DNA of 64,000 nucleotides from Pseudonocardiales bacterium (GCA_019243635.1 JAFAUB010000049.1:66722-130721), one strand, 5' to 3'. Shown: positions 16,801 through 26,455, numbered from the stretch's first letter. Made by a program: numbers and translations. The notes: generated from the letters alone by a model not told the origin.

Positions 16801-16950
16801 TTACTCCCCTTTCGTCCGGTATCTCTTCCGCGTATTCCAGCTTCTTTTCGCGTCGAACTTGCCCCGTGCGGTCTCCGCCCACCACCGCCCGACGAACCAT
16901 CCGCCGGCTCCACCGAGCACGAGCACACCCACCACCATATCGGTAGTCAC
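16801..16950 (-). CDS. 49-residue single-span membrane protein
   Basis: A short gene on the minus strand with GTG start at 16950 and TAA at 16801-16803. The product has one transmembrane helix (about residues 5-23: MVVGVLVLGGAGGWFVG) followed by RWWAETARGKFDAKRSWN and a basic end RKRYRTKGE. AAGGGG sits seven bases upstream of the start. The Gly-rich helix, the RWWAE boundary and the basic tail resemble small actinobacterial membrane proteins I have seen without a named function. Its end lies six bases from the convergent gene ending at 16794. Confidence 0.6.
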   Translation of the reverse strand: MTTDMVVGVLVLGGAGGWFVGRWWAETARGKFDAKRSWNTRKRYRTKGE

Positions 16951-17103
16951 ATCGACACCCCTTCGGGTGATTCGATCCCCCTCCCGGGGTTATGGGAACA
17001 CAATTTTTGACTCTTCGTAATCACCCAGTAGGGCGATAGGGAGTGATGGCTGCTCGGGCGAGTGTTGCTGGCAGGTCAGACCCCTGCTCCTGAGGGAGCG
17101 GGC

Positions 17104-17691
17104 TCAGCCGGGGATGTTCGCCAACTCCGATCGACAGATCTCGGCGGCGCGCTGGGCGCTCTGGGAGTGGATACGGCAGTGGCCGTGGTGACCGGCGTGT
17201 TGACCGCACTCCGCGGCGCTGCGGTCGGCGGCGGTGGCCACCGCCGCCAGGATGGCCCGGACGACACCGGTGTCGGTGGCGGTGGGGCGGGAAAGCACCC
17301 GCCGCGCGGCCGCGGCGATGTCGGCACAGTCCAGTGCCGCACGGGTGGCGCTGACCATGTCCGCGGTGTCGTGGGCCATCATCGCCGCGGCGCACGTGGT
17401 CGAGTCACTGTCGAGGTCGGACAGTGCCCGTACGACGGTAGTCAACCCGTCGATGGTGGACATCAGCGCAGAGGCGACGTCGGGTGCCTGGATGGCCACG
17501 TCGGTGCGGGCGAGCCTGGTGACGCGCGCCGCGGCGTCGGCGAAGCGACGGCACGCGGCACAGCTCACCAGGTGCGCGTCGATCGCGCCCCGTTCCGCCG
17601 CGCTCTCCTCACCGTCCAGCCGAGCCGAGAGAGCCTCCCGGCACTGTGCGCAGTCCACACCGGTGCAGTCCACACCGCAATTGTCGTCCAC
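17104..17691 (-). CDS. Zinc-finger anti-sigma factor fused to a copper-storage-like helical domain
   Basis: A 195-residue protein. Residues ~14-50 form a zf-HC2 anti-sigma zinc finger (CAQCREALSARLDGE ... AHLVSCAACRRF; His40, Cys44, Cys47). Residues ~95-190 are helical and resemble the four-helix Csp/DUF326 copper-binding family: LDCADIAAAARRVLSR then AECGQHAGHHGHCRIHSQS and AAEICRSEL. Many of the usual cysteines are Ala or Ser, but a His/Cys cluster remains. It is divergent from the ECF sigma gene with 43 bases between starts, and is its likely partner. A copper- or redox-tuned anti-sigma is inferred. Start is GTG. Confidence 0.75.
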   Translation of the reverse strand: MDDNCGVDCTGVDCAQCREALSARLDGEESAAERGAIDAHLVSCAACRRFADAAARVTRLARTDVAIQAPDVASALMSTIDGLTTVVRALSDLDSDSTTCAAAMMAHDTADMVSATRAALDCADIAAAARRVLSRPTATDTGVVRAILAAVATAADRSAAECGQHAGHHGHCRIHSQSAQRAAEICRSELANIPG

Positions 17692-17734
17692 CGAAGCGCT
17701 AGGGTTCCTGGCGACTTTTGGTTACCATCATCTA

Positions 17735-18367
17735 ATGGGTGACCCCCGATATGATGATGCGAGAACCACCGCGCTCGCGCTCGCTGCTGGTGCTGGCGAC
17801 CGCACTGCCCTGACTGCCTTCGTTCACGCTACTCAGCGTGACGTATACCGCTTCCTGTGCCACCTTTGCGACCGCAGCGAGGCCGAGGATCTCACCCAGG
17901 AGACCTACCTTCGCGCGCTGCGCGCACTACCCGGCTTCGCCGGCCGCTCCTGCGCCCGTACCTGGCTGCTCTCCATCGCCCGACGAGTCGCCGCGGACCA
18001 GATCCGCCGGGCCGTCACGCGACCGCGCATCACCCCCGTCGAGGACTGGGACACCGTGGCCGCCGGCCCGACACGCCGGCGGTCCGGGTTCGACGAAGGT
18101 GTCCTGCTCCGCCAGCTGGTGGCCACGCTGGAACCCGACCGCCGAGACGCCTTCATCCTCACCCAGATGTTGGGCCTGGACTACGCGGCCACCGCCGAGG
18201 TGTGCGGCTGCCCCATCGGGACCATCCGTTCCCGGGTGGCCCGGGCGCGGGAAGACCTGATCCGCGCGGTGAACGCTTCCGCAGTGCCCGGCTGCGGCGC
18301 CACCGGCCCCGCGCTGACGATGCCGGGCGGCCGGCCTGTCCAAGGTCGGCCTCGGCGAGGCCGCTGA
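17735..18367 (+). CDS. ECF sigma factor (SigC-like)
   Basis: A 210-residue extracytoplasmic-function sigma factor. Region 2 is at about residues 20-90 (FVHATQRDVYRFLCHLCDRSEAEDLTQETYLRALRALPGF ... ARTWLLSIARRVAADQIRR, with the -10-recognition segment DLTQET). Region 4 is near 130-185 (LLRQLVATLEPDRRDAFILTQMLGLDYAATAEVCGCPIGTIRSRVARARE). The wording is close to M. tuberculosis SigC. ATG 17735 has no clear Shine-Dalgarno and may be leaderless. The divergent zinc-finger protein is the probable anti-sigma. The sigma targets are not visible here. Confidence 0.9.
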   Translation: MGDPRYDDARTTALALAAGAGDRTALTAFVHATQRDVYRFLCHLCDRSEAEDLTQETYLRALRALPGFAGRSCARTWLLSIARRVAADQIRRAVTRPRITPVEDWDTVAAGPTRRRSGFDEGVLLRQLVATLEPDRRDAFILTQMLGLDYAATAEVCGCPIGTIRSRVARAREDLIRAVNASAVPGCGATGPALTMPGGRPVQGRPRRGR

Positions 18368-18408
18368 CCGGCGCTTTCGGGGGCACCGGGCTTTGCGACA
18401 CTGGTTCA

Positions 18409-18825
18409 GTGGACACTCCAGCACAGCTGCGGGTGGTGTTTCCCTGTCAGCACGAGGACTGTCGGCGCGCGGCGGCGACCGTGGAGGTGACCCGACGAGG
18501 GCAGCTGTACATCGACGCGGAGCAGGACGTCATCTACCGGGTCTTCCCCGCTGCCCAAGGCACGATCCGGATCACCGGCTTCCTGCCGTACACCGGTTTC
18601 TCCAGCCGGGTACCCAACCTCGCCGCAGCCATCGACGCGGTCAGCGCCGGTGACGCGGCTGCGCTACACGCGCTGGACCAGACCTGGGCGCCATTCTACT
18701 GCCACCGGTGTGACCGCTCGTTCTGCGGCGAGCATTGGGACCTCAAGCCCGCCTTCAGCTGGGGCTTCGACCACTACTCCGGCACCTGTCCGATCGGCCA
18801 CCCACACTTCATCGACCATTGTTGA
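18409..18825 (+). CDS. Cysteine-rich conserved hypothetical protein
   Basis: A 138-residue soluble protein starting at GTG 18409, 41 bases after the sigma gene. It has three Cys/His clusters: FPCQHEDC near the N-terminus, FYCHRCDRSFCGEHWD near residue 100, and CPIGHPHFIDHC at the end. These suggest one or two bound zinc ions. I do not recognise a named family. It could be co-transcribed with the sigma factor, and metal binding would fit the copper-like partner domain, but this is only contextual. Confidence 0.7.
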   Translation: MDTPAQLRVVFPCQHEDCRRAAATVEVTRRGQLYIDAEQDVIYRVFPAAQGTIRITGFLPYTGFSSRVPNLAAAIDAVSAGDAAALHALDQTWAPFYCHRCDRSFCGEHWDLKPAFSWGFDHYSGTCPIGHPHFIDHC

Positions 18826-19005
18826 TCTTCCGTGACGACCGTGGCAGCCGGGTAGCGGTTGACCGAGACCGCCGCGCTCATGCTGGGTGACCAGCCGGTC
18901 ACCGCGGGCCACGTGAAATTTTTCGTGTCGGATGCGAGTTGGCGCTAGATGGAGCGTCCTCAAGAGGGCGTCACTGTCCCGTGGAACGTCGAGAGGGACG
19001 TTGTC

Positions 19006-19395
19006 ATGACCGTTGAGCTCAATCACACCATCGTCGCGGCTCGCGACAAGCTGGCCTCCGCAGTGTTCCTGACCGATCTGTTGCAGCTGCCCGCGCCGAC
19101 CCCGTTCGGACCGTTCCTGGTGGTCACCCTGGGGAACGGGGTGAGCCTGGATTTCGTGGAGACTTCGGAGGACATCCGACCGCAGCACTATGCGTTCCTG
19201 GTCAGCGAGGCCGAGTTCGACACGATCTTCGACCGGATCCGGGCGCTGGGTCTGCGGTACTGGGCCGACCCGTACCGCCAGGAGCCCGATGAGATCAACA
19301 CCAGAGACGGTGGCCGCGGCGTGTACTTCGACGATCCCAACGGCCACGTCCTGGAGCTGCTCACCCGTCCCTATGGCAGCGGCTCCGTGAACTGA
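19006..19395 (+). CDS. VOC (glyoxalase/bleomycin resistance) family protein
   Basis: A 129-residue vicinal-oxygen-chelate protein. It contains the paired beta-alpha-beta-beta-beta pattern: ELNHTIVAARDKLASAVFL at the start, QHYAFLVSEAEFDTIFDRI in the middle, and GGRGVYFDDPNGHVLELLTRPYG at the end, with His (NHT), His (QHYAF) and Glu (VLELL) as likely metal ligands. GAGAGGGA precedes ATG 19006, favouring it over an ATG further upstream. The substrate is unknown. Confidence 0.88.
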   Translation: MTVELNHTIVAARDKLASAVFLTDLLQLPAPTPFGPFLVVTLGNGVSLDFVETSEDIRPQHYAFLVSEAEFDTIFDRIRALGLRYWADPYRQEPDEINTRDGGRGVYFDDPNGHVLELLTRPYGSGSVN

Positions 19396-19397
19396 CC

Positions 19398-19673
19398 TCA
19401 CGCCACGAGCTGGCGCAGCACGACGACCGTGACGAAGACCAGCGTGACGGCGAGGTCGAAGGACACGCCACCCATCCGGACCGGTCGGACAACCCGGCGC
19501 ACCGGGGCGAGTACCGGCTCGGTGAGGCGGTAGACCACCTGGCGTACCGGCTCGAGCCGCTCGTCGTAGCCGGGTCTGGCGAGGACGCTGACCAGGTCGA
19601 GCACGATTCTGGCGATCAGTAGCAGCTCGAACAGCAGCAGCGCCAGTGCGACGAGTGCGAGCAGCGCACCCAT
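19398..19673 (-). CDS. YggT-family membrane protein
   Basis: A 91-residue protein with two hydrophobic helices (residues ~1-30 and ~70-90) separated by a loop containing RLTEPVLAPVRRVVRPVRMGGVSFDLAV, the YggT signature (EPxLxPxRRxxP...DxS/D). Relatives in actinobacteria often lie near division genes and may assist osmotic tolerance or septum functions; here no such genes are near. GGGAGG precedes ATG 19673. Confidence 0.88.
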   Translation of the reverse strand: MGALLALVALALLLFELLLIARIVLDLVSVLARPGYDERLEPVRQVVYRLTEPVLAPVRRVVRPVRMGGVSFDLAVTLVFVTVVVLRQLVA

Positions 19674-19805
19674 TCGGCGGTACCTCCCTCTACGGACCCT
19701 GTTCTGGTGACCTCACCAGGATCCGCGCGTGAGATGAGAAAACGCTGAGAGTGCTCAGCGGGTCTCGCCGCCCACGCCGACGGGAGCCCCAGCGCGAGAC
19801 AGGGC

Positions 19806-20984
<1,179 letters not shown>

Positions 20985-21051
20985 TCAACCTACCGGCCGA
21001 GACACGTGGCCGGTACGGAAGGGCCGGTGCGCGGGACCCGGTCGCGGACGG

Positions 21052-21528
21052 TCAGCCGGCGACGTTGCGGCCCGCGGCGCGGAAGGTGACCAACGACGCC
21101 ACCACGGCCCCGACCGCCGCGACCAGCCCCAGGTAGAGGCCGACACCGGCACCGCTGGACACCGTGAAGGCGCCACCCACGTCGACGTCACCCAGCCCGC
21201 CATCGGCCTCCGGGAACGTCACCCAGCGCAGCACGAGGGTGACGAACGCCAGCACGGACAGCCCGAGCATGATCAGCGACCTGGAGGCGGTCAGCCCCGG
21301 TCCCCTCGACGCGCTGACGAGCACCAGGACGCCGGCCACCACCAGGAGCAGCACGGACAGCCAGGCGCCGGAGCCCGCGTGCCAGGCGTCCCAGCTCAAC
21401 GACCGGTTGATACCCAGGACCGAGAAGCGCGCCGTGCGCCAGGGCAGGAAACTCGAGCCGTACGCCAGCAAACCCGCGCCGACCACGACCCAGCCCGGGG
21501 CCGTCACCCTCGCGTCGGATCCCGCCAT
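21052..21528 (-). CDS. Four-helix membrane protein, function unknown
   Basis: A 158-residue protein with four predicted transmembrane helices (about residues 10-27, 55-73, 84-103 and 128-150). An extracytoplasmic loop before the last helix contains FPEADGGLGDVDVGGAF. The first helix ends in SFLPWRTAR, seen in many actinobacterial small membrane proteins of unknown role. It lies on the same strand as glf, 73 bases upstream of it. The 14-bp repeat array sits just upstream of its start. Confidence 0.75.
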   Translation of the reverse strand: MAGSDARVTAPGWVVVGAGLLAYGSSFLPWRTARFSVLGINRSLSWDAWHAGSGAWLSVLLLVVAGVLVLVSASRGPGLTASRSLIMLGLSVLAFVTLVLRWVTFPEADGGLGDVDVGGAFTVSSGAGVGLYLGLVAAVGAVVASLVTFRAAGRNVAG

Positions 21529-21546
21529 GTTCGATCCGCCTCCCCT

Positions 21547-21602
21547 GATACTCCAGCCCCGATACTCCAGCCCCGATACTCCAGCTCTGATACTCCAGCC
21601 CT
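21547..21602. repeat. Four tandem 14-bp repeats
   Basis: Unit GATACTCCAGCCCC begins at 21547, 21561, 21575 and 21589 (third copy ends GCTC, fourth GCCC then leaves the repeat). It fills most of the gap between the antiporter gene and the start of the membrane protein at 21528, on whose strand it lies just upstream. The function is unknown; it could be slippage-prone promoter DNA. Confidence 0.85.
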
Positions 21603-21655
21603 AGATCGGCCACAGCGTAGAGGCCGGCCGGGGTCCGGTGATGGTAGACGAGCAC

Positions 21656-23272
21656 TCAAGGGGGTTCGTGGCCCTCACCCAGTCCGGCGTGTTCCAGGTC
21701 GAGCGAGCGCTGGATCCGTCGGCGGGTGGCGTCGGTGATCGCGCCGTCGTGATAGAGACGGTCGAGCTCGGCGCTTTCCACGTCGAGGAGGTCCCGGCGC
21801 AGCCGGCGGTACATCGAGGCGTCGCGGTGCGGTTCGTCGTCGCGGTGCTCCCTGATCCGTTCGATGCGGTCCCGCCAGCTGGTGCGGAGCGTTTCGATCA
21901 TGAAGTCCGGCGCGGCCTGCGTCTCGCTGAGGTGGTCGAGGTGCGACAGTCCGGCGTGTGCCAGCGCCAGGCGCGCGGCGGTGTGCTCCTGCGCGACGTC
22001 GTCCGGAGCCAGCGCGACTCCCGCTCCCCGGACCAGCGGCGCGAGGGTGAACCCCTGCACCACGAGGGTGATGACGATGACCGCGGTGGTCAGCAGCAGG
22101 ACCAGGTCACGATCGGGTAGCGCGGCCGCGCCGCCGGTGGCCAAGGAGCTGCTGGTGGCCAGTCGGCTGCCGGTGGTCAGCGGGATGGACAGCGCGGCGG
22201 CCAGCGGCACGACGCCGCGGGTGCCGGCCCACGACACCACGGCCGGCACCCGCCAGGACAGCTTCTGGGAGCCTTCGCTTCGCTGCCGGATCGCCGCCAA
22301 CGGGAACACCCACGCCACCCGGACCACCATCAACGTCGCGGCGATCGCCAGCGCCTGCAGGGGCCACCGGGTGTCGGTACCCGCCTGCCCCCGGAGCAGC
22401 GCGGGCAGCTGCAGGCCGATGAGTCCGAACACCACGCTTTCCAGCAGGAAGACGACGGTCTGGAACACCGCGGACAGCTGCAACCGGATCCGCGCGTTGG
22501 TCAGCCGGGTGGCCTGGGTGCCGAGGATGACGCCGGCCACGACGACGGCGGTGACCCCCGAGGCGTGGATCGACTCGGCCAGCACGTACGCCCCGTAGGG
22601 GGTGACCAGGGCGACCACGGTCTCCAGCACGGGGTCCTCGGTGCAGCGCCTGATCAGGAAGGCGCCGCCGGCGATGGCGGCGCCCACCGCCACCCCACCG
22701 ACGGCCAGCGTGGCGAGCTCGGTGAGGGAGCGCGCCCAGGAGACCACGCCGCTGGTGATGACCACGGACAGCGCCACGCGGAACAGCAGCAGGCTCGTCG
22801 CGTCGTTGAACAGGCTTTCGGCCTGCACCAGCGCCTGCACCCGCGGTGGTAGGGACAACCGCCGCGCCAGTGCCGCCACCGCCACCGGATCGGTGCTGGC
22901 CAGCACGGCCCCCAGCACGAAGGCCATCCCCACCGGCAGCGGAGTGAGCGCGATGGCGAGGGTGCCGACGGCGGCGGCGGAGACTCCCACCAGCCCCACG
23001 GCCAGCGCGGTGACCGGTCGCCACACCGCCCGCAGGTCGCGCCAGGGCAGTTCCTCACCGGCGGCGAACAGCAGCGGCGGCAGCACCACCAGGCTCACCA
23101 CATCCGGCGTGACCACGACGGCGGGCACCCCGGGCAGCAGGGCGGCGATCACCCCCGCGACGACCAGCAGCGAGGGTGCCGGAACACGCAGCCGCCGGGC
23201 GAATGTGGCTACCACCGTGGCCAGAATGACCAGGGACAGCACCGTCTCGACACTGCGCGTATCACCGGGCAT
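21656..23272 (-). CDS. Monovalent cation/proton antiporter (CPA1/NhaP-like)
   Basis: A 538-residue protein with 11-12 transmembrane helices over the first ~410 residues and a long charged cytoplasmic tail. The transport core is clear: VVLPPLLFAAGEELPWRDL, GAVLASTDPVAVAALARRL (conserved TDP) and AESLFNDATSLLLFR (the ND of the Na+/H+ exchanger family). WAGTRGVVPLAAALSIP also fits CPA1. The tail contains RTSWRDRIERIREH. GGAGG eight bases before ATG 23272 supports this start over longer ones. It exports Na+ or K+ in exchange for protons at the plasma membrane. Confidence 0.92.
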   Translation of the reverse strand: MPGDTRSVETVLSLVILATVVATFARRLRVPAPSLLVVAGVIAALLPGVPAVVVTPDVVSLVVLPPLLFAAGEELPWRDLRAVWRPVTALAVGLVGVSAAAVGTLAIALTPLPVGMAFVLGAVLASTDPVAVAALARRLSLPPRVQALVQAESLFNDATSLLLFRVALSVVITSGVVSWARSLTELATLAVGGVAVGAAIAGGAFLIRRCTEDPVLETVVALVTPYGAYVLAESIHASGVTAVVVAGVILGTQATRLTNARIRLQLSAVFQTVVFLLESVVFGLIGLQLPALLRGQAGTDTRWPLQALAIAATLMVVRVAWVFPLAAIRQRSEGSQKLSWRVPAVVSWAGTRGVVPLAAALSIPLTTGSRLATSSSLATGGAAALPDRDLVLLLTTAVIVITLVVQGFTLAPLVRGAGVALAPDDVAQEHTAARLALAHAGLSHLDHLSETQAAPDFMIETLRTSWRDRIERIREHRDDEPHRDASMYRRLRRDLLDVESAELDRLYHDGAITDATRRRIQRSLDLEHAGLGEGHEPP

Positions 23273-23643
23273 GTCCGGCGCCTCCGTACCTCCAGCCATG
23301 ACACGTCTAATGCCGACCAGACTTCCCGGCGCGCCCAGGGCTCCCACTCTACTGGATGGTGGAGTGGAAGCCCTGGGATTTCCCCGCTCCCGGCTCGCTT
23401 CACTCTTTGTTTTCATCGCGGCGTGACGACGTATCTTTTGCCTAATACATGATCACCCTCATGGGCTAGCCGTCGAGCGACTGTAACGTTTGGCTACCAC
23501 TCCTCGATTATTTGGGGGTGGTGTCCCAGTGAAAGAGCGAACCAACATCCGGATCGGAGGGCGGGGGCGCGAATCTCGTCACAACCCGTAACGCAACCTC
23601 TGTCGAGGAACACCTCTCGCTCCTGCATGGAAGACCGGTCTCT
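23273..23643. other. 371-bp intergenic region between divergent genes
   Basis: Lies between the antiporter (minus strand) and the glycosyltransferase (plus strand), so it must hold promoters for both. The part at 23440-23520 is notably A/T-richer (around CTAATACATGATC and the TTATTTGGG stretch). I see no convincing small gene, RNA gene or riboswitch. Confidence 0.5.
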
Positions 23644-25428
23644 ATGGTTACTCGGGGCAGTAACGCGGAAACGCTGAGCGATTCTCGTGGTGACTCACCC
23701 GGTCTTTACGATGACGCGACGGACATCGCCGGTCCGCTGTCCGCGCCGACCGGGCGGGTGGAGCACCGGGCGGTGCTGAGTCGGTGGGAGAAGGCGACGG
23801 CGACGGTGTTGATCGCCTGGGATGTCCTCACCGGTGCTGTCTTCATCGGTTGGTTGGTCCAGCCCGCGCATCTGCCGTCGCGTCTGGTTCTCGCCCGTCC
23901 GAGCACGGTCGCGAGCCTGGTCGCCTTCGGTTTTCTGGTGCTGTTGGAGCTGGTGTGGGTGCTGCAGAGCGCCACGCTGTGGGTGTTCACCATGCGCGCC
24001 GAAGACCCTGTGCCGGTGCGGCCGCCCTCGGGTCTGCGGGTCGCGGTGCTCACCACGATCGTCCCTGGTAAGGAGCCCTTGGAGCTCGTCGCCAGGACGT
24101 TGAGTGCGATGCGGGACATCCGTTACGACGGCCACGTCGATGTGTGGGTCCTCGACGAGGGCGATGACCCCGAAGTCAAGCGTGTCGCCGAGCGGCTCGG
24201 GGTGCGGCACTTCTCGCGCCGGGGCCGTCCCGAGTACAACCGGACCGAGGGAGAGTTCAAAGCTCGCACGAAAGCCGGCAACCACAACGCCTGGCGTGCC
24301 GGGCACGAGCACCACTACGACGCGGTCGCCCAGATGGACCCCGACCACGTCCCGCGCCCAGACTTCCTCATCCGGACCCTCGGCTACTTCACCGACCCTG
24401 ACGTGGCCTTCGTCGTGGCGCCCCAGGTTTACGGCAACGTGCACAACGGGTTCGTCGAGCACGCCTCGGCCACCCAGGCCTACTTCTTCCACGGCGTGAT
24501 CCAGCGCGGCGGCAACGGTCTGGAAGCCCCCCTGCTGATCGGGACCAACCATCTGTACCGACCGAGTGCATGGCGCCGGTTCGGCGGGTACCAGGACTCC
24601 ATCATTGAAGACCACCTCACCGCGATGCGCGTCTATGCCACCGTCAATCCCGATACCGGCAACCGCTATCGCGGCGTGTACACCCCCGACATCGTGGCCG
24701 TCGGTGAAGGACCCAGCTCCTGGACGGACTTCTTCAACCAGCAGAAGCGGTGGGCCTACGGCATCTGGGAGATCCTCCTGGGGCACAGCCCGCGACTGCT
24801 GCCTCGGCTACGCCGGGGACAGCGGCTCAGCTTCGTTCTGCTGCAGTTCTTCTATCCCAGCGTCGCCGTGGTCTGGGTGCTGGGCAACCTGCTGACACTC
24901 TTCACGGTGACCACCGGCATCCCCACCATCAGGGTCTCCGGCTGGGTCTGGCTGGTCTTGTGGAGCCTGCATCTCACCAGCTCGCTGGGGCTGTTCCAGT
25001 GGCTGCGCCGCTTCAACCTCGTCGAGCACGAACGTCGTGAGTGGGGCGTCACCGGCATGGCGATGCTCGCCGCCACCATCCCGGTCTACGTCGCAGCCGC
25101 CACCACCGCATTACTGCGCCGGCCCCTCGCCTACGCCGTGACGGCCAAGGGTGATCTGGCCAGCTCGGACCGGCTGCGGATCTTTCGTCCGCACCTGATG
25201 TGGGCTGCGATCGCCGCCGGCGGTCTGCTGAGTGCCCTCACGATGGACCGCGACGAGCCCGCCCTCATCGTCTGGCTCACCGTCACCATGCTGGTCAGTC
25301 TCGCGCCGGTCGGTGCTCATCTGGTGAGGCGCCGGCACACGCGAGTGGTCAGGACCACTCCTCGGCACGCGCGAGCACCCGGAAGGACCGCCATCCGCCT
25401 CCCACCGCCCCACCGCAACCGCAGCTGA
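23644..25428 (+). CDS. Membrane glycosyltransferase family 2, cellulose synthase-like
   Basis: A 594-residue polymerising glycosyltransferase. Two N-terminal helices (about residues 55-75 and 88-112) are followed by a cytoplasmic GT2 domain with the processive motifs: VLDEGDDPEVK (first Asp), QMDPDHVPRPDFL (DxD-type), IIEDHLTAMR (the ED of TED) and QQKRWAYG (QxxRW). Four to five more helices follow from residue ~400, then a basic tail. It likely builds and exports a beta-linked polysaccharide. No BcsB-like or PilZ partner is adjacent. The N-terminal 40 residues are polar and may be regulatory. Confidence 0.88.
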   Translation: MVTRGSNAETLSDSRGDSPGLYDDATDIAGPLSAPTGRVEHRAVLSRWEKATATVLIAWDVLTGAVFIGWLVQPAHLPSRLVLARPSTVASLVAFGFLVLLELVWVLQSATLWVFTMRAEDPVPVRPPSGLRVAVLTTIVPGKEPLELVARTLSAMRDIRYDGHVDVWVLDEGDDPEVKRVAERLGVRHFSRRGRPEYNRTEGEFKARTKAGNHNAWRAGHEHHYDAVAQMDPDHVPRPDFLIRTLGYFTDPDVAFVVAPQVYGNVHNGFVEHASATQAYFFHGVIQRGGNGLEAPLLIGTNHLYRPSAWRRFGGYQDSIIEDHLTAMRVYATVNPDTGNRYRGVYTPDIVAVGEGPSSWTDFFNQQKRWAYGIWEILLGHSPRLLPRLRRGQRLSFVLLQFFYPSVAVVWVLGNLLTLFTVTTGIPTIRVSGWVWLVLWSLHLTSSLGLFQWLRRFNLVEHERREWGVTGMAMLAATIPVYVAAATTALLRRPLAYAVTAKGDLASSDRLRIFRPHLMWAAIAAGGLLSALTMDRDEPALIVWLTVTMLVSLAPVGAHLVRRRHTRVVRTTPRHARAPGRTAIRLPPPHRNRS

Positions 25429-25488
25429 CAGCGGCCCCCGCTGCTACTCCGAAGCCGGCCACGGTGGGCAGCGAAGCGTCTGGCCGGG

Positions 25489-25878
25489 TCAGCTCGGGTC
25501 GGTGAGCTCGTCGTTCCGCACGGCGCTGATCCAGGCGACCGGTCCGGCGCGGGGGAGGAACAGCCGCGGGGGAGGAACAGCACAGCCCCGCCGGGGTGCT
25601 TGCTGTCCCGCACCGCGATCCGGCCACCGTCCAGCGCTGCCGACTCGCCCCAGTCCTCCTGAGCACGGCGAAGTGCATAGTGCAGCGGCGCACGTCGTCC
25701 TGCTCCCCCAGGTAGATCGAGCCCGCCGGCCCTCCACGTAGCCCACATCGTGCGTCAGGTCGGGCAGGGTGACGATGGCGAACGCCCCTTCCATCCCGGG
25801 ATGCGCACCGGCCGCGAACGTCAGCATCTGAAGGGAAATGTTGGGCCGGCCGCTCAGCTCCAGCAGGTGTTCAAGCCG
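25489..25878 (-). pseudogene. Decayed DUF5753 (Scr1) regulator fused to a DUF397 remnant
   Basis: Reading right to left, LEHLLELSGRPNISLQML and TFAAGAHPGMEGAFAIVTLPD form the C-terminal part of a DUF5753 regulator; its helix-turn-helix half is missing. After VGYVEG the frame shifts, continuing as GSIYLGEQDDVRRCTMHFAVL. A deletion then joins it to a DUF397 protein: GGRIAVRDSKHPGGAVLFLPR. Next, a 17-bp tandem duplication (25548-25581) throws the frame; removing one copy restores RAGPVAWISAVRNDELTDPS and the stop. In intact actinomycetes these two families are neighbouring genes. Clearly non-functional. Confidence 0.75.
25548..25581. repeat. 17-bp tandem duplication that breaks a DUF397 frame
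   Basis: Two perfect copies of CGCGGGGGAGGAACAGC lie head to tail at 25548-25564 and 25565-25581. Seventeen is not a multiple of three, and deleting one copy rejoins the two halves of the DUF397 reading frame on the minus strand. Confidence 0.85.
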
Positions 25879-25880
25879 GG

Positions 25881-26137
25881 GAGGTGCGCCAGCTCGTCAC
25901 CGAGGACGCGCCGCAGGTGTTCGCGCTGGTCGAGGAGTATGGCGAGCGGGACAACGCCCGCGTTCACGCCTGGGGATAGCCTTCGATAACCACGTCGAGG
26001 TCATCCACGCGAGCGGCGGGCTGCGCGTGAGTTTTAACTCGGCCGAACACGCCCAGCAGAACTACTCCCGGCGCCGGAAGATCCGCCTGGTGTGGGCCGA
26101 CCCCGCCACGCCCCGCCGGCCCGAGCCGGTGAGCTGA
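25881..26137 (+). pseudogene. Frameshifted remnant of a small conserved actinobacterial protein
   Basis: The first part reads EVRQLVTEDAPQVFALVEEY and GERDNARVHAWG before an in-frame TAG at 25977. In another frame the sequence continues IAFDNHVEVIHASGGLRVSF ... YSRRRKIRLVWADPATPRR and stops at 26137. Together they look like one small soluble protein of about 80 residues broken by a one-base loss near 25975. It has no start codon; its left end abuts the head of the decayed DUF5753 gene, suggesting a deletion junction near 25878. The function of the intact family is unknown to me. Confidence 0.55.
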
Positions 26138-26198
26138 CCTACCCGGCACAACCGCGCGCGGTCAGCCTCGAGCGGTCGCGGAGCCACCGAGCGCTCGA

Positions 26199-26455
26199 TC
26201 ACGGATCGATGTCGGGGCGTTCGATCCGATTCGGGTGGATGCGGTAGCCGAATCGTCCTGGCTCGGCGCATGCGGCGATGATCGCCGCGAGGTTGTCGAG
26301 GACCCGGTCGACATGTGTGGCAGCGGTTGACTGGCCGTTCAGGATGAACGTCTGAACGGCGTTGTCGATCAGTGCGGTCCGTTCGGCTGGACGGCGCCGG
26401 TGCTTGGAGTCACAGCGCAATACGTCCGAGATCCCGGTCGATGAAGAAGGTCAGG
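26199..26455 (-). pseudogene. Remnant of a PIN-like (DUF5615/VapC45-type) toxin
   Basis: The 5' end reads DLTFFIDRDLGRIAL and then stops. In another frame ERTALIDNAVQTFILNGQST and RVLDNLAAIIAACAEPGRFGYRIHPNRIER continue to a stop at 26199. The first piece is the N-terminal acidic motif of DUF5615 PIN-like toxins and the second their C-terminal helices, so the middle third has been deleted. The start region overlaps the end of the antitoxin relic, as in intact pairs of this type. Confidence 0.6.
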
